Shown here: positions 1 through 8,456 of the stretch, one piece after another | Layout: each line of letters begins with the position of its first letter | Position numbering within the stretch: position 1 is the first letter of the stretch | Assembly: GCA_910588195.1 (NCBI GenBank) | Contig: CAJUPN010000008.1 | Span: 1 to 64,000 of the forward strand | Source: an uncultured Bacilli bacterium | GTDB lineage: Bacteria; Bacillota_I; Bacilli_A; RF39; UBA660 | DNA length: 64,000 nucleotides | Direction: 5' to 3' | Made by a program: the position numbers and the translations under genes | Notes under the pieces: model-generated | Database searches by the model: none | The model's input: only the letters and a program-made list of their open reading frames with translations | What the model was told of the DNA's origin: nothing

Positions 1-2
1 AA

Positions 3-671
3 ACAGCATATAACTACAATCGTGAATTAGATTCCCATATGATGAAGAATACAGAATGGGGAGCACTAGCATATTTAAGTCATTCCAAGTATGGAATAAA
101 CACGGAAGTAAGAATAAATAACAACTCAAATTACTTAACAGGATATGCAGCAACAGATGAAACAAATCAATTGTCATTTTCTGGAGAAACTGGAACAGAT
201 CCAACAAAAACACTTCCGTATAATACAGAAACAGGATATAAAGCTTCAACAACAGGAAATATAACTGGAATATATGATATATCAGGTGGAGCTTGGGAAT
301 ATGTTGCAGGATATATGCCTAGTTCAAATGACAAATCTGGTTTTACATTAACTGAATTAAATACATATTCAAAATATCTAGATTTATATCCAAGTAACTC
401 TATAATTACCTCATATAACAATCGAATTTTAGGAGATGCAACAGGAGAAATGGGATCATTTTATTATTATAAAGATAAAGATGGTAATAAACGCTATCAT
501 AATAATTGGTATGGAGATTATTCATTTTTCGTAGATTCCAATAATCTTTGGTTCAATCGAGGTGGTCATTATCATTATGGAATCCTTGCTGGTCAGTTCA
601 ATTTTTGTAGAGACAATGGTAGTGCATATACATATGTGAGCTCCCGCCTTGTTTTAACACCTCAAATTTAA
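3..671 (+). CDS. C-terminal part of a surface protein with a formylglycine-enzyme/C-type-lectin-like domain (5' truncated by window edge)
   Basis: The reading frame is open to the left edge, so the N-terminus lies outside the window. The visible 222 residues contain MMKNTEWGALAYLSHSKYG, GIYDISGGAWEYVAGY and, near the end, WFNRGGHYHYG and SRLVLTP. These are hallmarks of the formylglycine-generating-enzyme (C-type lectin) fold found at the end of many pilin-like or surface proteins of gut Bacillota. FGE catalytic cysteines are not evident, so a binding role is likelier than an enzymatic one (inference). The end is rich in His/Tyr/Asn positions, and its last codons (AGC TCC CGC) are GC-rich for this genome, as seen in variable regions of diversity-generating-retroelement targets. 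A hairpin follows the stop immediately. No signal peptide can be judged. Confidence 0.7.
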   Translation, partial: TAYNYNRELDSHMMKNTEWGALAYLSHSKYGINTEVRINNNSNYLTGYAATDETNQLSFSGETGTDPTKTLPYNTETGYKASTTGNITGIYDISGGAWEYVAGYMPSSNDKSGFTLTELNTYSKYLDLYPSNSIITSYNNRILGDATGEMGSFYYYKDKDGNKRYHNNWYGDYSFFVDSNNLWFNRGGHYHYGILAGQFNFCRDNGSAYTYVSSRLVLTPQI

Positions 672-673
672 AT

Positions 674-700
674 AAAACATTACTTTTGTAATGTTTTTTT
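674..700 (+). terminator. Rho-independent terminator after the surface protein
   Basis: A 10-bp perfect stem (AAAACATTAC / GTAATGTTTT) with a TTTT loop is followed by a T run, three bases after the stop codon. Confidence 0.8.
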
Positions 701-738
701 GTTATATAAAATATATTTTTACATAAAATAATAATATA

Positions 739-765
739 TTAGCACTTAATATTGACAAGTGCTAA
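739..765 (+). promoter_or_regulatory. CIRCE-like HrcA operator upstream of hsp20-clpB
   Basis: TTAGCACTT, nine bases, AAGTGCTAA is a perfect 9-9-9 inverted repeat. It differs from consensus CIRCE (TTAGCACTC-N9-GAGTGCTAA) only by the symmetric C/G to T/A change at the inner position of each arm. It overlaps the -35 box of the hsp20 promoter, the expected position for repression by HrcA. Confidence 0.88.
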
Positions 766-780
766 TTAAAGTGATAATAT
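752..780 (+). promoter_or_regulatory. Sigma-A-type promoter of hsp20
   Basis: TTGACA (752-757), 17 bases, TAATAT (775-780). The -35 box lies in the CIRCE spacer and right arm, so bound HrcA would block RNA polymerase. Confidence 0.82.
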
Positions 781-807
781 TTAGTTATCAGAAAGGAAGT
801 GACTAAA

Positions 808-1200
808 ATGTTACCAACAAGTAGAATTTTTTTAGATGATTTCTTTGATGATTTTGAAAAAAATAAAAAAATAGACAAAATGATGAAATGTGATGTTTAC
901 GAAAAAGACGAAAAATACATCATTGAAATGGATCTACCAGGGGCTAATAAAAGCGATATAACACTAGATATCGAAAAAGGTTATTTAAGAATTAGCTATA
1001 AAAAAGAGAATGTCGAAAAAGATGAAAATAAAAAATATATTCATCGTGAAAGAATCTCTGTTACTAATTGCTCTCGTGAATTTTATGTAGGTGAAGTTGA
1101 TGAAGAAATGATTAATGCCTCATTTAAAGATGGTATATTAACTATTTCAATGCCTATTAAAGAAAAAGAAGCAACAAAAAAAATCATAAATATTGACTAG
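808..1200 (+). CDS. hsp20: Small heat-shock protein, Hsp20/alpha-crystallin family
   Basis: This 130-aa cytoplasmic chaperone would hold unfolding proteins until ClpB and DnaK can process them. The alpha-crystallin domain spans roughly residues 30-128 (YIIEMDLPGANKSDITLDIE at its start, FKDGILTISMP at the end). A short N-terminal arm carries the LDDFFDDF motif typical of bacterial Hsp20. ATG 808 is preferred over the in-frame GTG at 799 because GGAAG at 795-799 sits at proper distance from 808 but overlaps 799. It is the first gene behind the CIRCE operator and is followed by a hairpin and clpB, a typical heat-induced pair. Confidence 0.92.
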   Translation: MLPTSRIFLDDFFDDFEKNKKIDKMMKCDVYEKDEKYIIEMDLPGANKSDITLDIEKGYLRISYKKENVEKDENKKYIHRERISVTNCSREFYVGEVDEEMINASFKDGILTISMPIKEKEATKKIINID

Positions 1201-1224
1201 TGTAACAGAACACTAGTTTTTTTA
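1196..1224 (+). terminator. Intercistronic terminator between hsp20 and clpB
   Basis: A perfect 8-bp stem (ACTAGTGT / ACACTAGT) begins inside the hsp20 stop region and is followed by seven T. Because no clear promoter precedes clpB, it probably acts as a partial terminator that sets the hsp20:clpB ratio (inference). Confidence 0.75.
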
Positions 1225-1241
1225 TAATACGGAGGTGTGCT

Positions 1242-3341
1242 ATGTATCCAAATAAAGAAGAAAAAGTTTTAGAAAAATATGGTCGAGATATAACTGAAGC
1301 TGTAAAAAACAATAAAATTGATCCTGTTATTGGAAGAGATGAAGAAATTCGAAATTTAATCAGGATTCTTTCTCGTAAAACCAAGAATAACCCTGTTTTA
1401 ATAGGTGAGCCTGGGGTTGGAAAAACTGCTATTGTAGAAGGATTAGCTGGAAGAATCATAAAAGGTGATATTCCTGATACTTTAAAAGATAAAACAGTAT
1501 GGGAACTAGACTTATCGGCTTTAATTGCAGGAGCTAAATATCAAGGAGAATTTGAAGAAAGATTTAAAGCAGTTTTAGAAGAAATAGAAAAATCCAATGG
1601 AGACATAATCATGTTTATTGACGAAATTCACATGATTACAGGTGCAGGTTCCAACTCGGCTATGAATGTTGGAAATATGTTAAAACCAATGTTAGCAAGG
1701 GGAATGATTCGTTTAATAGGTGCAACTACTTTAAATGAATATCGTGAATTTATTGAAAAAGATGGAGCTTTGGAAAGAAGGCTTCAAAAAATAAAGGTAT
1801 CTGAACCTAATGTTGTTGATACTTTAACAATTCTTCGTGGATTAAAAGAAAGATTTGAAGTCTTCCATGGGGTAAATATTAAAGATTCTGCATTAGTTGC
1901 TGCTGTAAATTTATCAGATCGTTACATAACTGATAGATTTTTACCAGATAAAGCAATTGATTTAGTGGATGAAGCCTGTGCAACAATAAAGATGCAAATG
2001 AATTCTGTACCAACGGATTTAGATGAAATGAATCGTTCAGTTATGACTTTAGAAATTGAACGTGAAGCTTTAAAACGCGAAAAAGATCCTAAATCTATAA
2101 ATCGAGTTAAAGAAATTGATGAAGAGATGAATAATTTAAAATCCAAGGTAGACGAGTACCGTAAAATATGGGAAGAAGAAAAACAATTAAAAAATCTTAT
2201 TAATTCTAAAAAAGAAAAATTAGAAAAATTAAAATTTGAGCTTACTCAAGCTGAAGATTCCTATGATCTTGAAGCTGCTGCTCGTTTAAAACATGGAGAA
2301 ATTCCTAATTTAGAAATGGAACTATCGCAATTAAAATTAAGTATGTCTAGTCAAGTATTATCTGATACAGTAGATGATGAAGATATTGCTAATGTTGTCA
2401 GTAAATGGACTAATGTTCCAGTAACTAAGCTTGTTGGCGGAGAACGAGAAAAACTTTTAAGTTTGCAAGAAAATTTAAAATGTCGTGTTAAAGGACAAGA
2501 TGAAGCAATCGAATTAGTAACAAATGCTATAATTCGAGCAAGAAGTGGTATTAAAGATCCTTCAAAACCAATTGGTTCTTTCATTTTTATGGGACCAACT
2601 GGAGTCGGAAAAACTGAAATTGCTAAAAGTTTAGCTTATGAATTGTTTGATGATGAAAGACATATGATAAGAATTGATTGTTCTGAATATATGGAATCAT
2701 TTAATGTTTCTCGTCTACTTGGTGCTCCTCCAGGATATATTGGATATGAAACGGGTGGAGAACTAACAGAAGCTGTAAGACGAAATCCTTATTCTATAGT
2801 ATTATTTGATGAGATAGAAAAAGCACATCCCGATGTATTCAATATCTTACTTCAAATACTTGATGATGGAAGAATAACAGACTCTCAAGGTCGCACAATA
2901 GATTTTAAAAATACTATAATAATAATGACATCTAATTTAGGTAGTGATATTATTTTAAATAATGAAAATAATCGTGACGAATTAGTAATGAAACTATTAA
3001 AAAATACATTTAGACCAGAATTAATAAATAGAATAGATGAAATAATAACTTTTAATTCTATTTCTGAAAGTATAGCCTATGAAATATTAGAAAGATTAAT
3101 AAATGATTTAAATAAAAGGCTTAATTATATGTTAATAAATATAACTTTAACTAAAGAAGCGAAAGAAAAAATAATCACTGAATCATTTGATAAAGAATTT
3201 GGTGCTCGTCCAGTAAAAAGATACATTACAAAACATATTGAAAATCTTATTTCTAAATATATTTTAGATCAAGAGATAATTGATAATGTTGAATTAAAAA
3301 TAGATGTTGATAATAATGAATTTGTTATAAAAAATGTATAA
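1242..3341 (+). CDS. clpB: Chaperone disaggregase ClpB lacking the N-terminal domain
   Basis: This 699-aa hexameric AAA+ disaggregase threads aggregated proteins through its pore together with DnaK. It starts almost directly with NBD1: Walker A GEPGVGKT at 55-62, Walker B IMFIDEI near 123-129. A ClpB-type coiled-coil middle domain (LEIEREALK and [12 protein letters not shown]) lies at about 270-400. NBD2 has GPTGVGKT at 451-458, the pore loop [10 protein letters not shown] and the arginine finger region [10 protein letters not shown]. The N-terminal substrate domain of roughly 150 residues is absent, giving a length like Mycoplasma ClpB. The start has a strong GGAGGTG. No ClpP-docking IGF/IGL loop was seen, which favours ClpB over ClpC. 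It lies downstream of hsp20 under the same CIRCE. Confidence 0.93.
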   Translation: MYPNKEEKVLEKYGRDITEAVKNNKIDPVIGRDEEIRNLIRILSRKTKNNPVLIGEPGVGKTAIVEGLAGRIIKGDIPDTLKDKTVWELDLSALIAGAKYQGEFEERFKAVLEEIEKSNGDIIMFIDEIHMITGAGSNSAMNVGNMLKPMLARGMIRLIGATTLNEYREFIEKDGALERRLQKIKVSEPNVVDTLTILRGLKERFEVFHGVNIKDSALVAAVNLSDRYITDRFLPDKAIDLVDEACATIKMQMNSVPTDLDEMNRSVMTLEIEREALKREKDPKSINRVKEIDEEMNNLKSKVDEYRKIWEEEKQLKNLINSKKEKLEKLKFELTQAEDSYDLEAAARLKHGEIPNLEMELSQLKLSMSSQVLSDTVDDEDIANVVSKWTNVPVTKLVGGEREKLLSLQENLKCRVKGQDEAIELVTNAIIRARSGIKDPSKPIGSFIFMGPTGVGKTEIAKSLAYELFDDERHMIRIDCSEYMESFNVSRLLGAPPGYIGYETGGELTEAVRRNPYSIVLFDEIEKAHPDVFNILLQILDDGRITDSQGRTIDFKNTIIIMTSNLGSDIILNNENNRDELVMKLLKNTFRPELINRIDEIITFNSISESIAYEILERLINDLNKRLNYMLINITLTKEAKEKIITESFDKEFGARPVKRYITKHIENLISKYILDQEIIDNVELKIDVDNNEFVIKNV

Positions 3342-3400
3342 AAATAATTAATTTAAACATAATATAAATGTGGTTATGATAATAATCACAGATTTCTCTT

Positions 3401-3428
3401 AAGACATACAGAAATGTATGTCTTTTAA
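3401..3428 (+). terminator. Terminator after clpB
   Basis: A 9-bp perfect stem (AAGACATAC / GTATGTCTT) with a 6-nt loop is followed by a short, weak T tract. Confidence 0.6.
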
Positions 3429-3476
3429 AATACTCTATTATTTGATAAAATATTAACTATATGTGAGGTGTTACTT

Positions 3477-3785
3477 TTGGATTATGATGATAGATTTAAA
3501 TATTTAGTTGGTGGATATTATGGAATTAAATCAATGGATGATTATAGTTCTAAATTATATATTTTAAAAGATATAGAGAATTATATAAGAGAATACTGTA
3601 AATCTAGTGAAGTTTCAGTTGATTTTAAAGAAATTGCTGAAAAAATAGTAGAAGAAACAACCTTAAGAGAGAAATTACAAGATAGTTTAATCCTTTTAAA
3701 TGACATAAAAGGTCCAATAGAACTTGTAATAATGATAAAACAAAAGATTAAAGAGATAAAATATAACGAAGATCATCGCAGATGA
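3477..3785 (+). CDS. Hypothetical small acidic protein
   Basis: A 102-aa soluble protein that I do not recognise. It begins with DYDDRFKYLVGGYYG and continues as mostly amphipathic helix. There is no signal peptide, membrane segment or cysteine cluster beyond one Cys. TTG 3477 is chosen because GAGGTG at 3465-3470 is six bases upstream. The in-frame GTG at 3468 lies inside that binding site. It has its own terminator, so it is a single-gene unit. The LVGGY motif slightly recalls small immunity proteins, but this is not strong enough to name. Confidence 0.7.
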   Translation: MDYDDRFKYLVGGYYGIKSMDDYSSKLYILKDIENYIREYCKSSEVSVDFKEIAEKIVEETTLREKLQDSLILLNDIKGPIELVIMIKQKIKEIKYNEDHRR

Positions 3786-3794
3786 TTTTTTTTT
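3769..3794 (+). terminator. Terminator overlapping the end of the small acidic protein
   Basis: AAGATCATC, loop GCA, GATGATTTT followed by a T run. The stop codon lies within the right arm. Confidence 0.75.
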
Positions 3795-3821
3795 GAAATA
3801 AAATAAATACACCCTAGAAAT

Positions 3822-3850
3822 TTGACAAATAGTAATTCATTTGGTATTAT
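3822..3850 (+). promoter_or_regulatory. Promoter of the sortase-linked 158-aa protein
   Basis: TTGACA (3822-3827), 17 bases, TATTAT (3845-3850). Confidence 0.8.
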
Positions 3851-3877
3851 ATTTCGCAATTCAAGGGGGAATAAACT

Positions 3878-4354
3878 GTGAGAATTGATAGAATTATGGG
3901 GGTTGTTCTATCCATCTTAGTTGTGTCATTCATCGCTTTAAAGTACTATAGCAATGAAGAGGAAAAAACAAATCCATTTGAATTAATTGGCGATAATGGT
4001 TATATGAGTGAAAACGTAGTAAGTTATCAAGATAAAGTATTTGATAGTAATAAATCTAATACAGAAATCATTGAATTTACAAATCCTTATAGCTATCCTG
4101 TAGAAATAAATAGTTCTGACATAATAATTACTTGTACAGGTTCTGGTGAAACAAAGGAATCAGATGAGGCTTTAGCACGTAAAAATTACCACATTAGTGC
4201 TAAATTCTCTGAAGAAAAGAACGGAAAACTCTATAACTCATTATCTGTTCCTAAAAATAATAAGATATATATTCATATAATTTCAGAGTATAGTGGGGAT
4301 TTACCACAAAATTCTGTTGATTGTAAATATAGTCTTAATATTGCGTCAAGCTAA
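3878..4354 (+). CDS. Membrane-anchored extracellular protein next to sortase B
   Basis: 158 aa with an N-terminal uncleaved signal-anchor (about residues 7-23, VVLSILVVSFIALKYY) and an extracellular beta-rich domain containing two cysteines (ITCTGSG and VDCKYS) that may form a disulfide. The start is GTG 3878, seven bases after a GGGGG-rich binding site. No LPXTG-like signal is seen. It has its own promoter, and the next gene, sortase B, has a closely similar promoter and leader (TTGACA plus a GGGGGAA binding site). They may act together on the surface, but its role is unknown. Confidence 0.7.
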   Translation: MRIDRIMGVVLSILVVSFIALKYYSNEEEKTNPFELIGDNGYMSENVVSYQDKVFDSNKSNTEIIEFTNPYSYPVEINSSDIIITCTGSGETKESDEALARKNYHISAKFSEEKNGKLYNSLSVPKNNKIYIHIISEYSGDLPQNSVDCKYSLNIASS

Positions 4355-4355
4355 T

Positions 4356-4384
4356 TTGACAATAATAGGAAAATTTGTTAGTAT
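4356..4384 (+). promoter_or_regulatory. Promoter of the sortase B operon
   Basis: TTGACA (4356-4361), 17 bases, TAGTAT (4379-4384). The -35 begins directly after the upstream stop codon. Confidence 0.72.
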
Positions 4385-4445
4385 ATACCACATAAGTTTG
4401 GGGGAATACAGACTTTAAAAGAATAAAAAGGGGGAACTTTTAATT

Positions 4446-5441
4446 ATGAGAGGGAAATTCGTTAGAGCATTAGAATTTACTCCTTGTATATTAGGAATTG
4501 CTATATCTGCAGGTCTTGTTATTCATTCATTTGGGGGAGAAATAAAAGATTATATTCAATCCGTAAAGCTTGAAAGAGAAATTGAAGATATAAACAATCA
4601 AGATTTTAGTACTCCAGCAATCCTTGCAGAAGAACTAAAAGAACAAATTTCAGATACTACTATTAAAAATAATCCACCAAGAAAGGAAAAAGAGTTACCA
4701 ATCAAAGAACTAATTCCTAAAGAAGAAGAGGTTCCAGTTGATCGTTATCCTATTTCGGATTCACTTTTAAGAAGTGGCTATGAATTTGATATTCCGAATT
4801 TCGAGGAGTTTGCTATAACTAGTCCAGATTTAGATGCTTGGATAAAAGTGGATGGTACCAATATTGATCAAGCTATCATGCATGTAACTTCATCAGATAA
4901 AGATCAAGATTTTTATTCAAATCATGACATATATGGAAATGCATTCAAATTGGGAACACCTTACTTATTTAAAGACAATATTTCACTTAATAATGCAGAA
5001 GAAGACATTAGTGATGTATCCGTTATATATGGTCATCATGTTAAAGGAAATCGTGTATTTTCTGATGTCTCTGATTATATAAGTCAAGCATATTATGATG
5101 CTCATCCATTTGGTGTTATATATACACCTGATGGATATGCATACAAGGTAACTTTCTTTGCTGGAATCATCACTCCAGGGGGAGTAAACAGTGAAATTTA
5201 CAAAGATAAATTTGAAGATGAGGAAGCATTTGAACTTTTTGTTAACAATGCTAAAGAAAAGTCTACCTTTAAAAGTGATGTTGAATTATCTTTCGGAGAT
5301 AAACTTATGGTATTATATACATGTGAGTATACTGGTGGAAGTGATTCAAGATATGCCTTATTTGGGGTATTAGAAAAACAATATACAAACGAATTACAAA
5401 TTACTAATGATGACACAATAAAAAGTCAAAAAACAAGATAA
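4446..5441 (+). CDS. srtB: Class B sortase
   Basis: This 331-aa membrane transpeptidase would cleave a sorting motif on secreted proteins and link them to the cell wall. An N-terminal anchor lies at about residues 10-28, followed by a charged Glu/Lys-rich linker (30-110). The catalytic domain shows IKVDGTNIDQAIM, the His motif YGHHVKGNRVF (H197/H198), the Cys motif VLYTCEYTG (C293) and the Arg SRYALFG (R302), the order and spacing of sortase B. The long linker makes it larger than typical SrtB. The stop codon overlaps the spacer of the next gene (TAATG), so it is co-transcribed with its probable substrate. Confidence 0.9.
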   Translation: MRGKFVRALEFTPCILGIAISAGLVIHSFGGEIKDYIQSVKLEREIEDINNQDFSTPAILAEELKEQISDTTIKNNPPRKEKELPIKELIPKEEEVPVDRYPISDSLLRSGYEFDIPNFEEFAITSPDLDAWIKVDGTNIDQAIMHVTSSDKDQDFYSNHDIYGNAFKLGTPYLFKDNISLNNAEEDISDVSVIYGHHVKGNRVFSDVSDYISQAYYDAHPFGVIYTPDGYAYKVTFFAGIITPGGVNSEIYKDKFEDEEAFELFVNNAKEKSTFKSDVELSFGDKLMVLYTCEYTGGSDSRYALFGVLEKQYTNELQITNDDTIKSQKTR

Positions 5442-5455
5442 TGGAGGAAAGAAAT

Positions 5456-6157
5456 ATGAAAAATATGAAAAAAATAAAATTTTATTTACCAATTTATTTA
5501 TTAACTACAGGCTTAGCTTTTATGAGTCCATGTTTAACAGCTTTTGCAGAAGAAGAGGAAGAGGTTCTTTATCAAGAAGAAGATGGAGAAGAAGTTCAAT
5601 TTCAAGAGATTGAAGATGAAAGTGAAAAAACTCCTGAAGAAATAGCAAAAGAAGAAGAAGCTAGACAAGCAGAAGAAGCACAAAAACAAGCAGATGCCGA
5701 AGCAGCAATGAACTTAGCTCAACAAATTTTGCAACAAAAACAAGCCGAAGCAGCAATCATTGGAAGTACAACAATTGACCCTGAAGACCAAGAATACGAT
5801 ACTGGTAGAAATGAAATTCCAAGTAGTGTTCAAACAGAAGCTGAAAGAAAGAATATTGACAAAATTCCACCTGGGGAGAAAACTCCACCTCCAACTACAA
5901 GTGGCAATAACCCAGAACAACCTAATGAACAGCAAGAACAAACTCCATCAACATCAGTAGGAACACCTATTGAAACACCTAAAATGGGAATAGAATTTGA
6001 TGAAAATAAAGCAGTATTAGCAAGTATGGGTATTTTCGGATTGATAGGAGTAGGTCTTGGTTTTAAAAGACAATATGACCTAAATAAAGTATTGTATTCT
6101 AGAAAAGCATACGGAAAAAAACAAAACAAAAAGAAAAAAAGAACTAGAACTAGATAA
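5456..6157 (+). CDS. Secreted coiled-coil/proline-rich protein with a TPKMG-type sorting signal, probable sortase B substrate
   Basis: 233 aa. A Sec signal peptide (about 1-27, ending AFA) is followed by an acidic, Glu/Gln/Ala-rich helical segment (about 30-105), then a Pro/Thr-rich stretch. The C-terminus has TPKMG (174-178), a hydrophobic segment (VLASMGIFGLIGVGLGF) and a Lys/Arg-rich tail. This is the layout of a cell-wall sorting signal. TPKMG resembles the NPKTG/NPQTN class used by sortase B. ATG 5456 is chosen over 5441 because GGAGGAAAG at 5443-5451 is correctly spaced only for 5456. The strong basic tail could instead make it an ordinary membrane protein. Confidence 0.75.
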   Translation: MKNMKKIKFYLPIYLLTTGLAFMSPCLTAFAEEEEEVLYQEEDGEEVQFQEIEDESEKTPEEIAKEEEARQAEEAQKQADAEAAMNLAQQILQQKQAEAAIIGSTTIDPEDQEYDTGRNEIPSSVQTEAERKNIDKIPPGEKTPPPTTSGNNPEQPNEQQEQTPSTSVGTPIETPKMGIEFDENKAVLASMGIFGLIGVGLGFKRQYDLNKVLYSRKAYGKKQNKKKKRTRTR

Positions 6158-6162
6158 ATTAA

Positions 6163-6193
6163 AAAGAAATTGTATCAATCAATTTCTTTTTTT
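6163..6193 (+). terminator. Terminator of the sortase B operon
   Basis: A 10-bp perfect stem (AAAGAAATTG / CAATTTCTTT) with a 7-nt loop and a T run. Confidence 0.82.
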
Positions 6194-6247
6194 GTCCTTG
6201 TTTACATATATTATTAGTAAACCAATGATAAATATCTTTAATCATAT

Positions 6248-6276
6248 TTATCAGTAAGGTCGTAATGTAGTATAAT
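6248..6276 (+). promoter_or_regulatory. Promoter of mraY
   Basis: TTATCA (6248-6253), 17 bases, perfect TATAAT (6271-6276), 22 bases upstream of the start codon. Confidence 0.65.
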
Positions 6277-6297
6277 ATACCTATAGGTGGTGATTAT

Positions 6298-7290
6298 ATG
6301 CTTATCTTAGCAAAATCAATTTTAGGTTTAGCACTTGGCTTTGTCTTGGCAATTGTAGTGGGATTAATAATTATACCTGTATTAAAACAGTTAAAAGCAG
6401 GGCAGAATGTTAGTAGACTTATCAACAAAAGACATTTAAAGAAGGAAGGAACTCCAACAATTGGTGGACTTATATTTATTATTCCGCCGATTATTGCACT
6501 GTCATTGCTAGCTTTAAGAGGAAGTATTGATATTTCTCCAAATTTAATAATAGTTATATTTGTTTTTTTAAGTTATGCTCTTTTAGGATTTATTGATGAC
6601 TTTTTGAAAATAAAGTTTCACAATAACAAAGGCTTATCTACAATGACAAAGTTTGTTGCACAATTGTTAATTGCTGTAGTTTTTTATACAATATATAAAC
6701 ATAATGGTGGAACAACTACTTTAGAAATAACCTTAATTAACTTTAAATGGGATATGGGCTGGTTTTATGGCTTATTCATATTGTTTTTACTAGTTGGAAC
6801 GACAAATGCTGTAAATATTACAGATGGTCTTGATGGATTATGTGGCGGACTTTCTGTTATGGCTTTCTTAAGTTATGGAGTTATTACTTGGGGAAGTGAT
6901 TGGATAGCAGGATATGAAGGAATGGCAATATTTGCTTTTATTCTAGTTGGATCTCTTTTAGGCTTCTTATTATTTAATTCTCATCCAGCACGTGTGTTTA
7001 TGGGAGATACTGGTTCATTAGCGTTAGGTGGAGCTTTAGCAACTATCGCTATACTAACACATCATGAACTGTCCCTTGCTTTAATAGGTGGAGTATTTGT
7101 AATTGAAACACTTTCAAGTTTAATACAAATAATATCAATAAGAAAATTTAATAAAAAAGTATTTTTAAAAGCTCCAATACATCATCATTTTGAAGAGTTA
7201 GGTTGGAGTGAGACTGATATAGTTAAGATATTCTGGACAATGGGATTTTTACTTGCTATGTTTGGTGTAATTTATGGAGTATGGTTATAG
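6298..7290 (+). CDS. mraY: Phospho-N-acetylmuramoyl-pentapeptide transferase MraY
   Basis: This 330-aa integral membrane enzyme transfers phospho-MurNAc-pentapeptide from UDP to undecaprenyl phosphate, making lipid I on the inner membrane face. It shows the family motifs GTPTIGGL, FIDDFLK (Asp pair D100/D101), NITDGLDGL (from N173), GDTGSLALGG and APIHHHFEELG (about 292), with about ten hydrophobic segments at the normal family length. AGGTGGTG precedes ATG 6298. It is followed by a hairpin and ftsW, a remnant of the division and cell-wall cluster with mur genes missing nearby. Confidence 0.96.
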   Translation: MLILAKSILGLALGFVLAIVVGLIIIPVLKQLKAGQNVSRLINKRHLKKEGTPTIGGLIFIIPPIIALSLLALRGSIDISPNLIIVIFVFLSYALLGFIDDFLKIKFHNNKGLSTMTKFVAQLLIAVVFYTIYKHNGGTTTLEITLINFKWDMGWFYGLFILFLLVGTTNAVNITDGLDGLCGGLSVMAFLSYGVITWGSDWIAGYEGMAIFAFILVGSLLGFLLFNSHPARVFMGDTGSLALGGALATIAILTHHELSLALIGGVFVIETLSSLIQIISIRKFNKKVFLKAPIHHHFEELGWSETDIVKIFWTMGFLLAMFGVIYGVWL

Positions 7291-7316
7291 AGAAGTTAAT
7301 ATTTAACTTCTTTTTT
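7291..7316 (+). terminator. Terminator between mraY and ftsW
   Basis: AGAAGTTAA, loop TAT, TTAACTTCT, then a T run directly after the mraY stop. ftsW starts 13 bases further on with no strong binding site, so some read-through is likely. Confidence 0.75.
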
Positions 7317-7329
7317 CATATAATTAAGT

Positions 7330-8406
7330 ATGAAAAGAAAAATAATATTAGGTATAACTATATTTTTAACATTGTTTGGTATTTTAATGATTACTTCTTC
7401 ATCAAGTATTTGGGCAGAATACAAATTTAATAATCCATTTAAATTTACGATGCACCAATCATTATTTGCTGGAGTTGGTATTTGTATGATGTTTGTAGTA
7501 AGTAAAATAGACTATAAAATTTACTATAAACATGCTAATAAAATACTGTTGGGATCAATAATACTTCTTATTCTAGTTTTAATCCCAGGGATAGGAATGG
7601 TTAGAAATGGTAGTAGAAGTTGGTTTGGTATAGGATCATTCGGAATACAGCCAAGTGAAATTGCTAAAGTAGCATTAATTATTTTTGTCTCAAAGTATTT
7701 ATCTAAAAATGAAAGAAACATGGATAAAATAGTATCATACTCACTTCCAATATTAGGAGTTATAATTGGGGTCTTTTTATTAATTTTATTAGAACCAGAT
7801 TTTGGAAGTGGAGCAATCATAGTTTTATCATTAATAGTCTTAATTTTTACTTCTAACATCAAAGTTTCTTTCTTTGTTAAACTAGGTATTTTAGGAATTG
7901 CTGGAATTGTCGGACTTATTTTAGTGGCACCTTATCGTATGGCAAGAATAGTTGCTTATCTTAATCCATGGAGCGACCCTCTTGGAAGCGGATTTCAAAT
8001 TATTCAAAGTTTATACGCTATTGGTCCTGGAGGATTATTTGGTTTGGGACTTGGTAATTCTATTCAAAAGCACTTTTATTTGCCTGAACCACAAACAGAC
8101 TTTATATTTGCGATAATTTCTGAAGAACTTGGTTTTATTGGAATCGTAATATTAGCAACTTGTTATATAATACTTTTTTATAATGTTATAAAATTATCTC
8201 TTTGTACTAAGGATTTATTTGGAAAATATTTATCTTTTGGTTTAATAATAGAATTAGTTTTACAAACTCTTTTAAATTTACTTGTAGTAGTTGGCTTAAT
8301 TCCAGTAACAGGAGTAACTCTGCCTTTCTTAAGTTATGGTGGGTCATCTCTTTTAACTTGTCTTTTAATGATTGGGATAATTTTGAATATTGAAAAACAA
8401 AACTAA
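7330..8406 (+). CDS. ftsW: SEDS peptidoglycan glycosyltransferase, FtsW type
   Basis: A 358-aa polytopic membrane protein of the SEDS family that polymerises lipid II at the septum with a class B PBP. It shows the conserved loop RNGSRSWFGIGSFGIQPSE, the catalytic-Asp region LLEPDFGSG, QSLYAIGPGGLFGLGLG, PEPQTDFIFAIISEELG and GGSSL near the end, and about ten membrane segments. GLGNSIQKHFYLPEPQTDF and adjacency to mraY favour FtsW over RodA. The binding site upstream of ATG 7330 is weak (TTAAG). Confidence 0.92.
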   Translation: MKRKIILGITIFLTLFGILMITSSSSIWAEYKFNNPFKFTMHQSLFAGVGICMMFVVSKIDYKIYYKHANKILLGSIILLILVLIPGIGMVRNGSRSWFGIGSFGIQPSEIAKVALIIFVSKYLSKNERNMDKIVSYSLPILGVIIGVFLLILLEPDFGSGAIIVLSLIVLIFTSNIKVSFFVKLGILGIAGIVGLILVAPYRMARIVAYLNPWSDPLGSGFQIIQSLYAIGPGGLFGLGLGNSIQKHFYLPEPQTDFIFAIISEELGFIGIVILATCYIILFYNVIKLSLCTKDLFGKYLSFGLIIELVLQTLLNLLVVVGLIPVTGVTLPFLSYGGSSLLTCLLMIGIILNIEKQN

Positions 8407-8456
8407 CAACTATTTTTTTAAATATATGTTATAATTTTTATGTAAGGATAATTTAT

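Noticed and set aside
5830..6129. Minus-strand frame opposite the sortase B substrate
   Set aside because: It is a shadow of the proline-rich region and has no promoter or binding site.
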